DNA from: Desulfuromusa sp.
Lineage (GTDB): Bacteria > Desulfobacterota > Desulfuromonadia > Desulfuromonadales > Geopsychrobacteraceae
Assembly: GCA_029934095.1 (NCBI GenBank)
Contig: JAOZMV010000060.1
Location: 1-5,937, forward strand
Direction of reading: 5' to 3'
DNA length: 5,937 nt
In this document: in pieces, positions 1 through 5,937 of the stretch
How the letters are laid out: each line of letters begins with the position of its first letter
How positions within the stretch are numbered: position 1 is the first letter of the stretch
Translations under genes and position numbers: made by a program
Notes under the pieces: model-generated
Databases searched by the model: none
Told to the model about the DNA's origin: nothing
Seen by the model: the letters and a program-made list of their open reading frames with translations, nothing else

Positions 1-1121
1 TTATCCAGATTACTGAGAATCTGCAGAAAACTGTAGGTTAATTCAGGGTGGAGCGTTTTCCCCGCAAGATCCAGCATGATCGAGATAACCTGATCTGTTT
101 CGAGAGCGGTTTCATAGCTCCGGTGAGTTCGCATAGCATCGTATGTATCTGAAATCGCAGTCATATGGGAACAGATATGTTGTTGCCAGGGGTGTTTGGT
201 GGTTGGATAGCCACTATTGTCATAGCGCATATGGTGTTCAAATGCGGTCACAACAGCCAGGCGTGGAACCCCCGGAGTGTCGAGCAGATACTCGGCTCCC
301 AGGAGAGGGTGCTGCTGCATAATCTGCCATTCCTCTTCGGTGAGTTTTCCTTCTTTACCAAGAATATCCGGGGAGATGAACATCTTTCCCACATCGTGCA
401 GCATGGCGGCAATGCCAATATCACTGAGCAACTGTCCTTCAATGCCCAGCACTTTTGCCTGCGCCAGATTGAGCATGCAGATATTTGTCGAGTGGGTGTA
501 GGTGTATTCATCCATCGAGCGTAAGGGGGCAATTGCCATAAAGGCGTCACTCTGGGTATTGAATGCGTCGACAAAGCCATTGACAATTTCGGTAATTCCG
601 GTGATCTCAAACTTCTGCTTGTTGCGTACAGCCTGATACATATCCATGAAGCGGTCGGCTTCATAATCGGCAATTTCAGCCAGATTCAGCTCGGCAAGCT
701 GCGCTGAATTGGGATCTTTGTAGCGGATTTCAACCTGCCCATAATGGATATTTTCGCTACTTTTAATCTCTGTCTGTTTTTTTGGTGCTTTGCTGAGAAT
801 GTTGACCAGGCTGAGGAGCTCTTCTGCGTAGATGTCCGGCTCAATCTGGAGATGGCTGATACCGTTTCTGGTCAGTGATTCCAGGAATCTCTCGACCGCA
901 AGATTCTCCACAACCGGTTTGTTGCTGAAAATCAGCTGTCCATCGACAACTTTGAGGGTAATATCAGAGTGAACATTAAACAACAGATGAAGTTCATTCA
1001 ATGCCTGCTTGTTCAGACGTAGAACCTGACGGTGTCCCGCATGGTAGAGGGCAATATTTGCCGCAGCGGTTGTCGCCAGCCTGATAAAGTTTTGCAGATG
1101 GTCATCTTGAGCCCTGATCAT
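1..1121 (-). CDS. HD-GYP domain phosphohydrolase, probable c-di-GMP phosphodiesterase (partial, 3' end outside window)
   Basis: The reading frame is open from ATG at 1121 to the window edge (373 complete codons). Residues about 12-134 form an N-terminal module that resembles the start of the upstream HEAT protein. A linker of about 60 residues follows, then an HD-GYP domain from about residue 195. Visible motifs are H210, the HD pair H242-D243 in HDVGK (K246), H271, H296-H297, the GYP loop DNSGYP at 301-306, and D325. The spacings (H210 to H242 32, H242 to H271 29, H242 to H296 54, H296 to D325 29) fit the metal-ligand spacing known for HD-GYP enzymes, which hydrolyse cyclic di-GMP using a di- or tri-metal centre. 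Two departures from the usual HHExxDGxGYP signature are M298 in place of the Glu and N302 in place of the Gly. No signal peptide or membrane segment is seen, so it is probably cytoplasmic. The start is fixed by a strong ribosome binding site and by the ATGA overlap with the gene upstream. The HD-GYP assignment is firm; activity and substrate are inferred. Confidence 0.93.
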   Translation of the reverse strand, partial: MIRAQDDHLQNFIRLATTAAANIALYHAGHRQVLRLNKQALNELHLLFNVHSDITLKVVDGQLIFSNKPVVENLAVERFLESLTRNGISHLQIEPDIYAEELLSLVNILSKAPKKQTEIKSSENIHYGQVEIRYKDPNSAQLAELNLAEIADYEADRFMDMYQAVRNKQKFEITGITEIVNGFVDAFNTQSDAFMAIAPLRSMDEYTYTHSTNICMLNLAQAKVLGIEGQLLSDIGIAAMLHDVGKMFISPDILGKEGKLTEEEWQIMQQHPLLGAEYLLDTPGVPRLAVVTAFEHHMRYDNSGYPTTKHPWQQHICSHMTAISDTYDAMRTHRSYETALETDQVISIMLDLAGKTLHPELTYSFLQILSNLD

Positions 1122-3298
1122 CGCTTCCTCCCTGACAATTCCAGTCGTTGTTCCATGGCCTGCCTGACCAGTTGTTTATATTTTCCATCTGCCAGTTCAT
1201 GCAGCAATTTTTCTACCGCGGTGTCGGGAAACAGGGCCAGGTTCTGAAGAATTTCTACTTGTAGCTGTTTTGTCCGGCGCGAGACACGTAGTCCCTGCTT
1301 CACTAGTATACGGCGTAAGACCGGCAGACTATCTTTGTTGCCGATCCGGGTTAGGGTTTTAACCATCTGTTTTTTTAACTCCAACTCCGTATCGTTCTCT
1401 ATCTGGACACCGAGACTTTTGTGCAGAATGGAGAGGACCTCCGGATCCCGGCTGAGGTCTGCTATCTCAATACCGGCGGCGCGGGCCTCAGGATCTTGAC
1501 TGGTGAGCTCTTTCAATAATTGGCGATTGGCTGTAGCGGGATTACAGGAAAACAGGTTGCGCATCACCTCAAGGCGCACCTTGGGGTGGGGATATTCGAT
1601 AAACTGGTGGATAATTTTCAGGGTGCCGGGATCCAGGTCCTTCCCGAGGATGATCAATAGGTTGCGTATCAGGTACCAGCGTTCATCATCGAGGGCTTGG
1701 ATAATCATCTGTTGAGCATCCCCGCCGATCCCTTCCAGTATTTCCATCCACAGTTGTCGTTCGGGCCATTGTCGGGCCAGCCCTAAGTATTCGATAACCA
1801 GTTCAGTGTAGGGTTCTCCAACCGCGATAATATAGTCGGCTATCTCCCGGTGTTTTTCTTCGCCCCAGAGATCCATCCCATCCATGACTTCTACCATAAA
1901 AGTGGTCTGGGTATGATTGGAGAGAACCTTCTCATCGAAGATACTGGCATCGGAGTTGCCACTGTCGAGATATTGAGACCAGTTAGTGAAGATTTTCCGC
2001 AAGGTGACAAAATCACCGATGTCCAAATAATAGCGGGAAAGCTCAAGCAGATTTTGCTGGGTTGATTTTTCCTGTTCAGGGGTCAGTTGTTTATGCAGTA
2101 ACTCAAAAATGATAGCGGAAAAGTTCAGTTCAATGGATTGATTTTCAATCAGAGCCTTCAGTTTCTGCTTCTCGTCATCGGGAATAGTCCCATTAATATT
2201 ATCGCTGAGGATGTTGTGAAGTGCGGCCTGGTAACTATCCGGAATATACAGATCCTGTCGCTCCTCGCAGAACAGGACATCAAGGCGGGCACGAACCATA
2301 TTCTCTGAAAGTGGTGTCGACTTCGTCTTGGGGCTGTACTGAAACAGTTCGCCCGGAATAGTTGCCAGATTATTAATCAGACCGAACAGTCGTGAAGAGA
2401 GATTCAGATCATGCCGATTTTTTCCGACAATGGTGTTCTTAAGTAGCTGCGTGGGAATTTTCTGCAGAACCTCCGGTGCGGCGTCCTGATGTTGCTCGAG
2501 TGAGCGGAACGCGTTATTGAGAAATTCTTTCTGGGCGGCTGGGGACAAGTGTTCCAACAATGTCGCGAGTTTCTTGTCGCTGATAGGTTGCGATTGCAGG
2601 TCTGCTTTCGATCGGACACTGTTTTCAATGAACAAATTTATCGCTTGAGAGGATTGCTCCCGTTCCGCTTCGCTGCCAACCAGTTTCTGATTGAAAATAT
2701 CAGCAATATCATCAATATTCTGGGTTGAATCCAGATCACCAAAGTCAATGAGCCCATCGTGCAGCCCATGGAGAAAATTTTCCCACAGTTGGCTTTTAGG
2801 TGTTGCGCCCGCCCCGGTAATATCCTGACTGGCCTGAAATGCGTCGTAGTCAATGGGGATCACAGAAATATTTTCAATTTGCTGTTGTTCGAGTAACTTC
2901 TCAAACCCTTTAAGTGATTCTGCTGCTCTCTGGTCGGAACGGAGCAGCTGGTTAAAGCGGATCAGCTCCGAAGCTCTCAATCCTCGCTGGAAACTGATTG
3001 AGGCAATTCCAAGAGCCGAAAAAAATCGGGCAAAATCCTGATTGGTCGGATCCTCTTTATCGAGCCAGTGTTGCTCAAAATAGAGGGCATCGGGGGCGAT
3101 ACCCAGGGTGATAACCGGGTCGGAGAGAAACAATTCATTCAGAATTTCCAGAGTACGGTTGATACTGGTCGCAATTTGCGGATGCTCAGGAGGATAAATT
3201 GCCAACTGACGCCGGGAGATATTCAATTCATGCACAAAAGAGTTCAGCAGTGGCTTATCCTGATCCACAGTTGAATTGTCGGTTGTTTCCTGTTTCAC
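1118..3298 (-). CDS. HEAT-repeat scaffold protein with N-terminal module shared with the adjacent HD-GYP protein
   Basis: This is a 726-residue, apparently cytoplasmic, predominantly helical protein with no signal peptide or membrane segment. Residues about 21-152 form an alpha/beta module (YPPEHP at 35-40, VITL at 62-65, GIASISF at 97-103, SELIRF at 110-115) that aligns with residues 12-134 of the HD-GYP protein encoded next. Residues about 165-520 are helical and unassigned. Residues about 530-715 contain degenerate HEAT-like helix pairs, for example DDERWYLIRNLLIILGK at 537-553, HPKVRLEVMRNL at 571-582, DPEARAAGIEIADLS at 602-616 and LKKQMVKTLTRIG at 641-653. HEAT arrays usually act as protein-binding scaffolds and no catalytic motif is visible. 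The GTG start is chosen because no in-frame ATG occurs until residue 334 and a G-rich ribosome binding site precedes it. The gene overlaps the HD-GYP gene by ATGA. A role as adaptor or partner of that enzyme is inferred from operon structure and the shared module only. Confidence 0.88.
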   Translation of the reverse strand: MKQETTDNSTVDQDKPLLNSFVHELNISRRQLAIYPPEHPQIATSINRTLEILNELFLSDPVITLGIAPDALYFEQHWLDKEDPTNQDFARFFSALGIASISFQRGLRASELIRFNQLLRSDQRAAESLKGFEKLLEQQQIENISVIPIDYDAFQASQDITGAGATPKSQLWENFLHGLHDGLIDFGDLDSTQNIDDIADIFNQKLVGSEAEREQSSQAINLFIENSVRSKADLQSQPISDKKLATLLEHLSPAAQKEFLNNAFRSLEQHQDAAPEVLQKIPTQLLKNTIVGKNRHDLNLSSRLFGLINNLATIPGELFQYSPKTKSTPLSENMVRARLDVLFCEERQDLYIPDSYQAALHNILSDNINGTIPDDEKQKLKALIENQSIELNFSAIIFELLHKQLTPEQEKSTQQNLLELSRYYLDIGDFVTLRKIFTNWSQYLDSGNSDASIFDEKVLSNHTQTTFMVEVMDGMDLWGEEKHREIADYIIAVGEPYTELVIEYLGLARQWPERQLWMEILEGIGGDAQQMIIQALDDERWYLIRNLLIILGKDLDPGTLKIIHQFIEYPHPKVRLEVMRNLFSCNPATANRQLLKELTSQDPEARAAGIEIADLSRDPEVLSILHKSLGVQIENDTELELKKQMVKTLTRIGNKDSLPVLRRILVKQGLRVSRRTKQLQVEILQNLALFPDTAVEKLLHELADGKYKQLVRQAMEQRLELSGRKR
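1122..1133 (-). promoter_or_regulatory. Ribosome binding site of the HD-GYP gene
   Basis: On the minus strand AGGGAGG stands five bases before the ATG at 1121, a near-ideal Shine-Dalgarno sequence. It lies inside the last codons of the HEAT-repeat gene. Together with the ATGA stop/start overlap (1118-1121), this indicates translational coupling while allowing strong independent initiation. Confidence 0.8.
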
Positions 3299-3310
3299 AT
3301 ATCCCCCGTG
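3299..3310 (-). promoter_or_regulatory. Ribosome binding site selecting the GTG start of the HEAT-repeat gene
   Basis: The minus strand reads CACGGGGGATAT and then GTG. The GGGGG run (3303-3307) can pair with the anti-Shine-Dalgarno and lies four bases before the GTG. An ATG two bases upstream of the GTG (3300-3298) is in another frame and meets TGA at once, so it cannot start the protein. No other in-frame start is close. Confidence 0.6.
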
Positions 3311-3339
3311 ACTTGTCCTGAAAGATGAAATATTGACCG

Positions 3340-3348
3340 AGTATAGCA
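3340..3348 (-). promoter_or_regulatory. Predicted extended -10 promoter of the HEAT/HD-GYP operon
   Basis: On the minus strand the sequence TGC-TATACT (TATACT at 3345-3340, TGC at 3348-3346) matches an extended -10 element at five of six hexamer positions. No good -35 is present at 16-18 bp spacing, which is tolerable for an extended -10 promoter. The expected start near 3333 gives a leader of about 35 nt containing the GGGGG ribosome binding site. Predicted by eye only. Confidence 0.5.
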
Positions 3349-3400
3349 GATTTTGATAAATTTTTGGTTATTGAGTAAGGTTCAGTCTGGCAGCCCTCTG

Positions 3401-3450
3401 TTGCATTCGTTCCACTTTGGTGTTAAATTCCGCAACGTGAAAAATATAAT
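3401..3450 (+). promoter_or_regulatory. phoH: Candidate sigma-70 promoter(s) of the phoH-pgpH operon
   Basis: Two overlapping candidates are visible. The first is TTGCAT (3401-3406), a 17-bp spacer and TAAATT (3424-3429) preceded by TGT, an extended -10 form; it would start near 3436. The second is a perfect TATAAT at 3445-3450 with only a weak -35 (GTTAAA at 3422-3427); it would start near 3457, leaving a leader of roughly 14 nt. The sequence alone does not say which one is used. TATAAT also sits in a 13-bp AT palindrome (3442-3454). Confidence 0.45.
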
Positions 3451-3470
3451 ATTTCAGCGAATATCTGCGT

Positions 3471-4478
3471 ATGTGTCCCAGCAAACATTTTGATGTTGCT
3501 GATGCGACTCTGGCCGCTCAGTTGTTTGGTCAGCAGAATAAGCATCTTAAACTGATAGAAAAAAAACTCGGCATCCGGCTTGGCAGTCAGGGGACTGTGA
3601 TTCACCTGTCTGGTGAGCCCGCCCAGGTTCATGTCGGCTATCGTCTGCTTGAAGAGCTATGTCTCTTGATGCGGGAAAATATGCCGATTTACCCCACCGA
3701 TATTGATTATGCGATCCGGATCCTCTCTTCTGACTCATCAACCTCCCTGAAAGATATTTTTTGTGACACGGTTTTTATCTCGGCCCGTAATAAATTAATT
3801 GCGCCCAAAAGTCTGGCACAGAAAAATTATATCGATAATATTCGAAAAAATCATGTTGTTTTTGGTGTTGGTCCTGCGGGAACCGGAAAGACTTACCTGG
3901 CAATGGCAATGGGGGTTGCTGCTTTAATGCGCAAGGAGGTCCGCCGGATTATGTTGGTTCGTCCGGCAGTTGAGGCAGGTGAAAAGCTTGGTTTTCTTCC
4001 CGGAGATCTGGCAGAAAAGGTCAATCCCTATCTGCGACCTCTCTATGATGCCCTCTATGATATGCTCGATCTGCAAAAAGCTCAGGAACTTCTGGAAACC
4101 GGTGTTGTTGAGGTTGCACCACTGGCTTTCATGCGTGGTCGAACCCTGAATGATGCTTTTATTATTCTGGATGAAGCACAAAATACGACGGCTGAACAGA
4201 TGAAGATGTTTTTGACCCGTCTTGGCTTTGGTAGTAAGGCGGTGGTCACCGGTGATGTGACCCAGATTGATTTGCCGCGCGGTAACCAGTCAGGATTGTT
4301 ACAGGCGATAGAGATACTGAGCGGTGTTGATGACATAGCGTTTACCCATTTCAGTGATGTGGATGTTGTTCGTCATCCGATTGTTCAGGCGATTGTGCGG
4401 GCCTATCAGCAGGCAGATCAGCCCCCTATTGAAGCTGGCCGCTCGGCAAATAGTGCCGCTGCTATTGAGGATTTATGA
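3471..4478 (+). CDS. phoH: PhoH family P-loop ATPase (PhoH/YbeZ type)
   Basis: At 335 residues this matches the usual length of single-domain PhoH/PhoL/YbeZ proteins. An N-terminal region (about residues 8-85) with the family-typical LFG...LKLIEKKLGIRL stretch precedes the ATPase core. The core shows Walker A GPAGTGKT at 134-141, RPAVEAGEKLGFLPGD at 164-179, Walker B IILDEAQNTT at 231-240 (D234, E235), VTGDVTQIDLP at 259-269 and the conserved VVRHPIV at 299-305 with R301. PhoH proteins are SF1-helicase-related cytoplasmic ATPases; the YbeZ branch partners with the endonuclease YbeY in rRNA maturation. The exact reaction is not settled. ATG 3471 is chosen because an in-frame TAA lies at 3447-3449 and homology begins within a few residues. 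No Shine-Dalgarno is visible before it, which is unusual. The stop overlaps the start of pgpH (ATGA), so the two genes form an operon. Residues after about 317 are a poorly conserved Ala/Ser-rich tail. Confidence 0.96.
   Translation: MCPSKHFDVADATLAAQLFGQQNKHLKLIEKKLGIRLGSQGTVIHLSGEPAQVHVGYRLLEELCLLMRENMPIYPTDIDYAIRILSSDSSTSLKDIFCDTVFISARNKLIAPKSLAQKNYIDNIRKNHVVFGVGPAGTGKTYLAMAMGVAALMRKEVRRIMLVRPAVEAGEKLGFLPGDLAEKVNPYLRPLYDALYDMLDLQKAQELLETGVVEVAPLAFMRGRTLNDAFIILDEAQNTTAEQMKMFLTRLGFGSKAVVTGDVTQIDLPRGNQSGLLQAIEILSGVDDIAFTHFSDVDVVRHPIVQAIVRAYQQADQPPIEAGRSANSAAAIEDL
4467..4478 (+). promoter_or_regulatory. pgpH: Ribosome binding site and ATGA coupling of pgpH to phoH
   Basis: GAGG at 4467-4470 lies four bases before the ATG at 4475, inside the final codons of phoH. 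The ATGA at 4475-4478 joins the pgpH start and the phoH stop, a classical arrangement for translational coupling. This supports ATG 4475 as the true start. Confidence 0.7.
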
Positions 4479-5937
4479 ACAAAGAAGAAAAAGATAGATC
4501 GTTGTCGAGACGCACCGCTATTCTAAACGGTGGGGTTCAGGGTTTACGTAACCAGCGTAAACCTCGGTTGGGGGGGTGGCTACTGTTGTTGGTTGCAACT
4601 CTATTGACCCTGGTTATCGTGCCGAAGGGTGGTCTGATTCCCGATTATTATACTCCGGGAGATATCGTCACGGGTGATGTTAAATCGCCACGGGATCTAT
4701 TGGGAGAAGATACCCCCCTGACTCAGGCAAAACGTGACGAGGCGGCAAACGCTTCGCCCCTCATTTATGATCTGGATGCAACATCCGGAAGCCAGGCAAT
4801 CAACCGGATCCGTCAGGGTCTCGGATTGTTATTGCTGCGACAGCATGATGAGCAACCGTTGCAGTTGGAAGATCTGTTGCTGCAATTGGAAACTGATTTT
4901 GGGATTCCGTTGACGGATGAGGAATTTCGACTGTTACTTGACATGGCTCTCAACCAGAATATTGCGGTTTTAACCGGAGACCTTCTCACCCCCATTTTTA
5001 CTCGACCCATTGTTGCTAATTTCCAGGCTTTTAATACCGATCGGGAGCGGGGGCTTTTAGCCTTGAGCCGGAGTGGAGCGGAAGAGATAAGCCAGCAACG
5101 ATTAGAGGCAACCATTGGCTTGCAAGATGCTTTGCTGAAAGCCAAAGCTCAGTTGGCACTGATTCCCGGGATTACCGCAACTCAGCAGCAGACTTTGTTG
5201 AAACTGGTGCAGCAGCAGTTGCGTCCGAGCCTGGTATTTAACCAGGAAGAAACGGAACAGAGACGTCTGGCTGCTCGAGAGCATATTGCACCGGTTCTAT
5301 TCCAGATCAAGAAGGGGGAAATGGTCGTTCGGGAAGGGGAGCGGGTGACCGCCGATCAGATTCTCAAGCTGCAGGCGCTGCGGACGTCAGGTCGTGATAA
5401 TCGTAGCCTCCAGACGGCAGCGGGTCTATTAATCTGTTCCCTGCTGTTGATCTATGTTGGTTTTTATTTTGCCCAACAGAATATCAAGAAATTTCGCCCC
5501 GATTCTCGTGATTTATTATTTCTTGCCGTCGTATTTCTATCTCTGTTCGTCTTGATAAAAATATCAATTTTTATTGCGGCGGGGTTGGAAAATAGTTTCG
5601 CCTATATTGATTCCTCAGCCTACATCTATGCGATCCCCTTTGCTCTTGGTGCCATGCTGGTCCGGATTGTTCTCAATTCCGAAACTGCATTTTTGTTTGC
5701 AGTCTGCTCTTCGGTCTTGGTTGGAATGTTGTTTGGTAACAGCCTGTTGATGGCTCTGTATGTTTTGATCGGTAGTTTGGTCGGCGCGCACGGGGTACGC
5801 CATTGCCAGAAACGGACGACTCTTTATCTCGCTGGTGTCTGGATCGGGCTGGCGAATATGGTTCTGCTTATTGGTATCCATCTTTTGACGGATCGCAATT
5901 TTGAGCTGCAGCTGCTCTGGAACCTTGGTTTTGGTTT
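4475..5937 (+). CDS. pgpH: 7TMR-HDED / 7TM-HD membrane phosphohydrolase, PgpH type (partial, 3' end outside window)
   Basis: The frame is open from ATG 4475 to the window end (487 complete codons); the family is usually 700-850 residues. After a basic cytoplasmic N-terminus comes TM1 (about residues 32-50), then a large extracytoplasmic 7TMR-HDED domain (about 55-310). That domain begins with GDIVTGDVKSPRD (62-74) and the family signature LTQAKRDEAA...SPLIYDLD (82-101), and ends with the conserved KKGEMVVREGERVTADQI (279-296). A multi-helix membrane region follows, with helices near 313-333, 346-368, 381-400, 402-420, 422-440 and 449-471. The cytoplasmic HD hydrolase domain expected next is not in the window, so catalytic residues cannot be checked. 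The Listeria homologue PgpH degrades cyclic di-AMP; that substrate is inferred here. The phoH-pgpH order matches loci where ybeY follows. A run of seven G at 4570-4576 lies in TM1 codons but the frame is intact. Confidence 0.94.
   Translation, partial: MNKEEKDRSLSRRTAILNGGVQGLRNQRKPRLGGWLLLLVATLLTLVIVPKGGLIPDYYTPGDIVTGDVKSPRDLLGEDTPLTQAKRDEAANASPLIYDLDATSGSQAINRIRQGLGLLLLRQHDEQPLQLEDLLLQLETDFGIPLTDEEFRLLLDMALNQNIAVLTGDLLTPIFTRPIVANFQAFNTDRERGLLALSRSGAEEISQQRLEATIGLQDALLKAKAQLALIPGITATQQQTLLKLVQQQLRPSLVFNQEETEQRRLAAREHIAPVLFQIKKGEMVVREGERVTADQILKLQALRTSGRDNRSLQTAAGLLICSLLLIYVGFYFAQQNIKKFRPDSRDLLFLAVVFLSLFVLIKISIFIAAGLENSFAYIDSSAYIYAIPFALGAMLVRIVLNSETAFLFAVCSSVLVGMLFGNSLLMALYVLIGSLVGAHGVRHCQKRTTLYLAGVWIGLANMVLLIGIHLLTDRNFELQLLWNLGFG

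Larger units (their letters stand above)
3299..3470. other. Divergent intergenic promoter region
   Basis: This 172-bp region between the GTG of the HEAT gene and the ATG of phoH is AT-rich next to both genes and is the only non-coding stretch of any length in the window. It holds candidate promoters for both directions and two copies of the 9-mer AATATTTCA in inverted arrangement (3326-3334 on the minus strand, 3448-3456 on the plus strand). No terminator hairpin, small RNA gene or riboswitch-like structure is evident. Confidence 0.75.

Noticed and set aside
165..524. Plus-strand open frame of 119 codons antisense to the HD-GYP gene
   Set aside because: The opposite strand encodes a clear HD-GYP domain through the same bases with all motifs. 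The antisense product has no recognisable domain and no promoter or ribosome binding site support.
248..673. Minus-strand open frame of 141 codons inside the HD-GYP gene
   Set aside because: It is a shifted frame of the same strand. The true frame carries HDVGK and GYP motifs, while this product is Ser/Pro/Arg-rich without domain character.
1850..2065. Plus-strand open frame antisense to the HEAT gene, with several similar short ones (1032-1247, 1503-1715, 2853-3041, 3068-3274)
   Set aside because: All are short, antisense to a continuous 726-codon gene, and show no conserved motif or translation signal.
3388..3405. Sigma-54-like promoter TGGCAG...TTGCA upstream of phoH
   Set aside because: The GG and GC elements are separated by 12 bases (3391-3402) instead of the required 10; sigma-54 promoters do not tolerate that spacing.
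3442..3454. 13-bp AT palindrome around the rightward -10
   Set aside because: It is AAATAT-A-ATATTT, an AT-only palindrome formed largely by the TATAAT box itself. It is too weak to be a terminator hairpin and not convincing as an operator by itself.
4570..4576. Run of seven G near the 5' end of pgpH as a possible phase-variation tract
   Set aside because: The tract is short, encodes normal Gly-Gly in TM1 and leaves the frame intact. Housekeeping function makes contingency switching unlikely, and no length variation can be seen from one sequence.
4813..5145. Minus-strand open frame of 110 codons, and others at 5102-5284 and 5615-5881, antisense to pgpH
   Set aside because: The products are low-complexity (Ser/Arg/Asn- or Gln-rich), as expected of antisense reads of a leucine/glutamine-rich and membrane-coding region. 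PgpH family signatures lie on the plus strand.

Overview
The window looks like chromosomal DNA of a Gram-negative anaerobe of the former Deltaproteobacteria, most likely a Desulfuromonadales/Geobacterales relative. This assignment is an inference from protein style, moderate base composition, the phoH-pgpH gene order and the HEAT/HD-GYP gene pair; no rRNA or marker gene in the window proves it. There are no tRNAs, rRNAs, CRISPR arrays, insertion sequences or phage genes. Coding density is high: two divergent gene pairs separated by one 172-bp intergenic region.

Left half, minus strand (read from about 3300 down to 1): a 726-residue soluble helical protein with C-terminal HEAT-like repeats (1118-3298, GTG start), followed by an HD-GYP phosphohydrolase (1121 down to the window edge, 3' end missing). 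The two genes overlap by ATGA, so they are almost certainly co-transcribed and translationally coupled. Both proteins begin with what appears to be the same module of about 125-130 residues. The pair is therefore one module joined to a scaffold (HEAT) in one protein and to a probable c-di-GMP phosphodiesterase (HD-GYP) in the other. This is the most interesting feature of the window.

Middle (3299-3470): a divergent promoter region. Leftward it carries an extended -10 (TGC-TATACT). Rightward it has a perfect TATAAT plus a weaker upstream candidate. A 9-mer, AATATTTCA, occurs once in the sense orientation near each predicted transcription start. No terminator is seen.

Right half, plus strand: phoH (3471-4478), a PhoH-family P-loop ATPase, followed with an ATGA overlap by the 5' part of pgpH (4475 to the window end), a membrane-anchored 7TMR-HDED/7TM-HD protein whose cytoplasmic HD catalytic domain lies beyond the window. 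In many bacteria this pair precedes ybeY (16S rRNA maturation endonuclease), so the rightward operon probably links RNA processing/ribosome maturation with cyclic-dinucleotide (c-di-AMP) turnover. Each divergent operon thus carries one HD-superfamily phosphodiesterase, probably acting on different second messengers.
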